From contig JAGXGJ010000004.1 in assembly GCA_024636875.1 (NCBI GenBank), positions 1-32,905 of the forward strand: a DNA stretch of 32,905 bases, in the 5' to 3' direction. How positions within the stretch are numbered: position 1 is the first letter of the stretch; every line of letters begins with the position of its first letter. This DNA is from Methylococcaceae bacterium (GTDB lineage: Bacteria; Pseudomonadota; Gammaproteobacteria; Methylococcales; Methylomonadaceae). This document shows positions 28,813 through 32,905 of the stretch, one piece after another. A program made the position numbers and the translations under genes. Below the pieces are notes generated by a model. The model was not told the DNA's origin and searched no databases. It was given only the letters and a program-made list of their open reading frames with translations.

Positions 28813-29085
28813 TGATCATAAAGATCAAGCTGGGCGATATTGCCGTGGATGTCGTGCAGAAGGACATCAAGAACATCCACCTGAGTATTTATCCCCCACC
28901 GGCAGGGCGGCGCGTCTCCGCGCCGCTGCGGATAAATATTGATACTATCCGTGTTGATCCATCTGCTGGATCCCACTCACAACGCCCGTTTCATTAGTTT
29001 GATGGATCAGTTCATGCCGAACTGGCGGTTCAATATGGATGAATTGAACAAGCTGCCGGTCAGGCATGAGAATTGGGCTTATTGA
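28812..29085 (+). pseudogene. YgjP-like M48-type metallopeptidase (DUF45) with internal deletion and frame change
   Basis: N-terminus MIIKIKLGDIAVDVVQKDIKNIHLSIYPPPAGRRVSAPLRINIDTIR; C-terminus in another frame LIHLLDPTHNARFISLMDQFMPNWRFNMDELNKLPVRHENWAY*. Start overlaps the hsdR stop (TGATG). Confidence 0.78.
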
Positions 29086-29109
29086 TACTAATTCACAGCT
29101 GAGTGAAGT

Positions 29110-29910
29110 CTACAAAGAAAACAACTCCCGCATTTTTTGTCCCGGATTTTTTGCCCGCATAAATACTTCACCGACTAAGAAAGTATAAATGTCATTATCC
29201 AGCATTAACTGTACATCTTCGTGAGTATGTATGCCGCTTTCGGTGATGATGATGCGTTCTGCAGGGATGTTTGCTTTTAAATCGAGAGTTGTTTGCAAGG
29301 ATGTTTTGAAGCTGCGCAGATTACGGTTATTGATGCCGACCAGTTTGGTATCCAGTGTTAATGCTCTTTGCAATTCTTCTGCATCATGGACTTCCACCAG
29401 TACATCCATACCCAGTTTTGCAGCAGTATCCGATAACTCGTGTATCTGACTGTCTGCAAGGGCTGCAACAATCAGCAAAATACAGTCTGCACCCAGAGCG
29501 CGGGCTTCATAAATTTGATAAGGGTCGATCATGAAATCTTTTCTTAGTACCGGCAGCGGACAGCGTTCTCTGACCATTTGCAGATAAGCTTCCGAGCCCT
29601 GGAAAAATTCCTTATCGGTTAATACCGACAAACAGGTGGCACCGTTCATCGCATAATCCTGGGCTATGGCGAGCGGTTGAAAATCTTCTCTGATCACACC
29701 TTGGCTGGGCGAGGCTTTTTTGATTTCGGCAATGATGGCCGGTTTTTTTGCTAGTACTTTATTTTGCAGCGCGTTATTAAAGCCGCGCGGCCGTTCTACA
29801 TTGGCAGCAAAGTCTTCCAGATTGGCGATAGACATGTCCAGTTTGCGTTTGGCAACTTCTTCGGCTTTTTTAGCAAGTATTGTTTTTAATATATCAGGGG
29901 TCTCGGCCAT
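29110..29910 (-). CDS. trpC: Indole-3-glycerol phosphate synthase
   Basis: [55 protein letters not shown]. Confidence 0.98.
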   Translation of the reverse strand: MAETPDILKTILAKKAEEVAKRKLDMSIANLEDFAANVERPRGFNNALQNKVLAKKPAIIAEIKKASPSQGVIREDFQPLAIAQDYAMNGATCLSVLTDKEFFQGSEAYLQMVRERCPLPVLRKDFMIDPYQIYEARALGADCILLIVAALADSQIHELSDTAAKLGMDVLVEVHDAEELQRALTLDTKLVGINNRNLRSFKTSLQTTLDLKANIPAERIIITESGIHTHEDVQLMLDNDIYTFLVGEVFMRAKNPGQKMRELFSL

Positions 29911-29960
29911 GGTCTTTATCGGGTTATGAGTTGTATAATTTCATTTTTGCAGGAGCGGAT

Positions 29961-30977
29961 TTAGCCGAACCTGTTGTATGCGATCAATGCATCGAACTTG
30001 GCTCGCGCCGCTCCGCTGACGATAACCTGGCGGGCTTTTTCTATACCGGCGGCCAGGGTATCGGCGATATTAGCTGCATAAATCGCAGCTCCGGCATTTA
30101 ACAGCACAATATCTCTGGCGGCTCCTGCTTTGTTATCCAGCACCGATTCTACCATCACCAAGCTGGAAGTTGCATCATTAACTGCCAACTCTGCGAGACT
30201 GGCGCGGTTAAAGCCAAATTGTTCCGGCGTAATCGTATAGGTAGTGACCTCGTCGTCTTTAAGTTCGGCAATTGTGGAAGCGGAGGCAATGCTGATTTCA
30301 TCCAGGCCATCATTAGCGCTCACCACCAACACATGCTTGCTGCCCAGTTTTTTTAAAACCTGCGCCAAAGGCTCTACCCAGTTTTTGGCAAATACACCGA
30401 TTAACTGGTTTGGCGCGCCCGCAGGGTTGGATAAAGGCCCCAATAAATTAAACAGGGTTCTTACGCCCATTTCTTTACGCGGACCAATGGTGTATTTCAT
30501 GGCGCCATGATGTTTGGGCGCAAATAAAAAACCGACGCCAATTTCATTTACGCTTTGGGCTACCTGTTCAGTCGTTAAATCCAGCTTGACGCCAGCGGCT
30601 TCAAGCACATCGGCGCTGCCGCAACTACTGGATACCGAGCGGTTGCCGTGCTTGGCAACCTGCCCGCCCGCAGCGGCAACCACAAAAGCGCAGGTTGTGG
30701 AGATATTAAAGGTATTCGCGCCATCGCCGCCGGTGCCACAAGTGTCTATGACATGTTTTCCTTTAACATGGACTTTAGTGGCCAATTCACGCATTACTTC
30801 GGCAGCAGCGGCAATTTCGACGATGGTTTCGCCTTTGCAGCGCAAGGCAATCAAGAAGCCTGCTATTTGTGCATCGGTGGCGTTGCCCGTCATGATTTGA
30901 CGAATTACCTCACGCATTTGACCGGCGCTAAGATTTTGTTTGTTTAAAAGGATTTGCAGGGTTTGTTGTATATTCAT
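29961..30977 (-). CDS. trpD: Anthranilate phosphoribosyltransferase
   Basis: [50 protein letters not shown]. Confidence 0.98.
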   Translation of the reverse strand: MNIQQTLQILLNKQNLSAGQMREVIRQIMTGNATDAQIAGFLIALRCKGETIVEIAAAAEVMRELATKVHVKGKHVIDTCGTGGDGANTFNISTTCAFVVAAAGGQVAKHGNRSVSSSCGSADVLEAAGVKLDLTTEQVAQSVNEIGVGFLFAPKHHGAMKYTIGPRKEMGVRTLFNLLGPLSNPAGAPNQLIGVFAKNWVEPLAQVLKKLGSKHVLVVSANDGLDEISIASASTIAELKDDEVTTYTITPEQFGFNRASLAELAVNDATSSLVMVESVLDNKAGAARDIVLLNAGAAIYAANIADTLAAGIEKARQVIVSGAARAKFDALIAYNRFG

Positions 30978-31434
30978 CAGGAAGGTGGCTTGTAATGAAA
31001 TTTAATGCTATCGCAAATCAAATTTAGGGTTAATCAACGCCTGATTCAAAGATTTTTGCAATAGTGAAATTTTAAGACTCCAGCGCTGCACACTTTTTTC
31101 CTCAATTGCACCAAAAATTCGGGGATTTTATTGGTCAAGTCAAACGTTTCATCTTTATATAAAGGGCCATTGCAATTTATCCGGATAAACTTTGACTTTA
31201 AGTTTTTTAAACTATACTCATCGCATATCAAAATTGGATTTTTTAAATCACCTCTCCCTGGCCTTGTCGGCAACTGCTTCTGCGGTGCCCTTATCCCCGC
31301 ATCCATGCAGTCGTCCAGTTGGAGAGGGAACAAAGCGGTAGAAATTCGATATACATATACTATTATTGACGGCCTTCAAGCACTATTGCCTGATTCAAGC
31401 AGGTTGCAATAGATCAGAATTAAAAATAAAAAAT

Positions 31435-31462
31435 ATGACAACATGAAATAGTGTGGTATATT
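31435..31462 (+). promoter_or_regulatory. Putative sigma70 promoter for the OmpA-family gene
   Basis: ATGACA (31435-31440), 16-nt spacer, TATATT (31457-31462) with AT-rich sequence upstream; GTAGCT-ATTT-AGCTAC hairpin just downstream in the leader. Confidence 0.45.
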
Positions 31463-31582
31463 CGCCATTAAATGTAGCTATTTAGCTACTTATCAGTTCC
31501 AGCTTAGTTGGGGCTAGGGTGCAGAAGTTGCATTGTATTTGATTTACGGTTGTTATTTAAAGTTAATTTTAAGGAGAATGTT

Positions 31583-32647
31583 ATGCTAAAAAAACACTTA
31601 CTTGCCCTTGTCGCATTGGCGATCACAGGGTTTTTGCCAATGGCTCAAGCTGATAAAGTAGTAGATGATAGATTCTACGTTGCGCCTTTTGGCACTTTTA
31701 TTCAGCCTGGCGGTGATCGGAAATCCGATAACGGCTGGGGTGGCGGTATGGGTATTGGCAAGATGATTGATGAACATTTCAACGTCGAAATGAGAGGTTT
31801 TTATCAAGGCCTGGAAGGTCAGGGCCAAAACGGAAGCTGGGATTTGACTGGCGGTACTGCGGATGTGCAATATTTCATCATGCGCGATACCTTTTCGCCC
31901 TACACTGTACTCGGTTTAGGCGCCATCAACTCCAGTCATAATGGTGACAGTGGTGTTGGCTTTATCGGCGAAGCAGGCGCTGGCTTTACCTATGAACTTC
32001 ATGATAACTTCTTGATTCGTAGTGATGTGCGCTATCGCTACAACCAAAATTTTAACGCTAACCTGCAGCCTGGCACAAACGAATTTCATGACATGGTTGT
32101 CAACCTTGGTTTTGTAATACCGTTTGGCCCGAAACCCGTCGCTCCAGTAGAAGTTGCTGAAGCACCTCCGGCTCCAGTCGCTATTGCGGATTGCTCAACT
32201 ATGGATGATGACAACGACGGCGTCAACAATTGCGATGATCTGTGTCCTAATACGATATCCGGTTCTAAAGTTAGCATAAAAGGCTGCTGGATTGTCGATG
32301 TAAAATTTGACAACGATAAAGATGTTATCAAGCCGGAATACTTTCAAAATCTTGATAGTGTAGCTGAAATCATAAAAACACATCCGGATATGATAATTGA
32401 AATACAAGGCCATACCAGTAAAACGGGCGGATTCAAGCACAACATGAAGTTGTCTGAGCGTCGCGCAACGGCAGTCAAAAATTACCTGTTTTCTCAAACC
32501 CAGTCACCCAATCTGACTACGCGTGGCTATGGTTGGACTCAACCTATAGATACTAATGATACTGAAGAAGGACGCGCCAATAACCGTCGCGTACAATTGG
32601 AAGTTAATGGTGAACCTCAACAACCTCTAAATCCTCAATTACGTTAG
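31583..32647 (+). CDS. OmpA-family outer membrane protein (beta-barrel, TSP3-like Ca-binding linker, OmpA C-terminal domain)
   Basis: AAGGAG then MLKKHLLALVALAITGFLPMAQA signal peptide; DDDNDGVNNCDDLCPNT; IEIQGHTSKTGGFKHNMKLSERRATAVKNYL...NNRRVQLEV. Start moved from 31508. Confidence 0.92.
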   Translation: MLKKHLLALVALAITGFLPMAQADKVVDDRFYVAPFGTFIQPGGDRKSDNGWGGGMGIGKMIDEHFNVEMRGFYQGLEGQGQNGSWDLTGGTADVQYFIMRDTFSPYTVLGLGAINSSHNGDSGVGFIGEAGAGFTYELHDNFLIRSDVRYRYNQNFNANLQPGTNEFHDMVVNLGFVIPFGPKPVAPVEVAEAPPAPVAIADCSTMDDDNDGVNNCDDLCPNTISGSKVSIKGCWIVDVKFDNDKDVIKPEYFQNLDSVAEIIKTHPDMIIEIQGHTSKTGGFKHNMKLSERRATAVKNYLFSQTQSPNLTTRGYGWTQPIDTNDTEEGRANNRRVQLEVNGEPQQPLNPQLR

Positions 32648-32698
32648 TAAACATTGCCAGACCGGTAACTCTTGAAGTCATTGAGAGTTTCCAAAAAC

Positions 32699-32727
32699 AA
32701 AACCCGCTTTCATAGCGGGTTTTTTTA
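32699..32727 (+). terminator. Rho-independent terminator of the OmpA-family gene
   Basis: AAAACCCGCT-TTCAT-AGCGGGTTTTTTTA. Confidence 0.9.
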
Positions 32728-32905
32728 TTTCAACAATTAGCATCTGTTATTTTGCATATAACCCAAGGCGCCCTTCATTTTGGGGTAAAAGTAGTGAACA
32801 GTTCAAACATAAGGCACAACGACCCCTCAGGTTTCCCTGATATTTTTTTAAATCCAGCCTAAAAAATGGTTACGGTTGGCTTTGAGAAATTATCTGTAAG
32901 AGCCG

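Noticed and set aside
31250-31330. CCTCTCCC...GGAGAGGG inverted arms as a possible MITE
   Set aside because: Arms are short and about 60-70 nt apart, with no target-site duplication visible; cannot distinguish from chance without a genome search.
31046-31333. 95-aa minus ORF upstream of the OmpA-family gene
   Set aside because: No family signature, overlaps an opposite 93-aa ORF, low-complexity AT-rich region; judged noncoding.

Overview
The window looks like an ordinary gammaproteobacterial chromosome segment (gene content and order suggest a Methylococcales-like host; inference only). Most of it is housekeeping genes in compact operons: lnt; ilvA; rpiA; a gamma-carbonic-anhydrase-like protein; rlmH-maf-rng-yhdP-like-nitrilase-bamC-like-tldD-pmbA; gpmI; rpsP-rimM-trmD-rplS; ffh; a CcsA/YpjD-like gene; dnaB-alr; trpD-trpC; and an OmpA-family porin-like gene. 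I found no CRISPR array, rRNA, tRNA or intact mobile element, and no convincing complete new multi-gene system. The accessory signals are: (1) a collapsed type I restriction-modification relic (hsdR 3' end plus a YgjP-like metallopeptidase missing its middle) beside an IS transposase relic, between alr and trpC; (2) a chain of overlapping micro-ORFs ending in a DUF2283 protein, between tldD and pmbA; (3) a recurrent family of heptanucleotide arrays with inverted arms, placed right after stop codons at three loci; (4) small ORFs missed by the 60-aa ORF track, including a DUF3096-like membrane peptide; (5) a structured, terminator-ended non-coding segment upstream of rlmH; (6) a degenerate alpha/beta hydrolase whose reading frame runs into the convergent gene. 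Family assignments are from recognised motifs; no database search was run.
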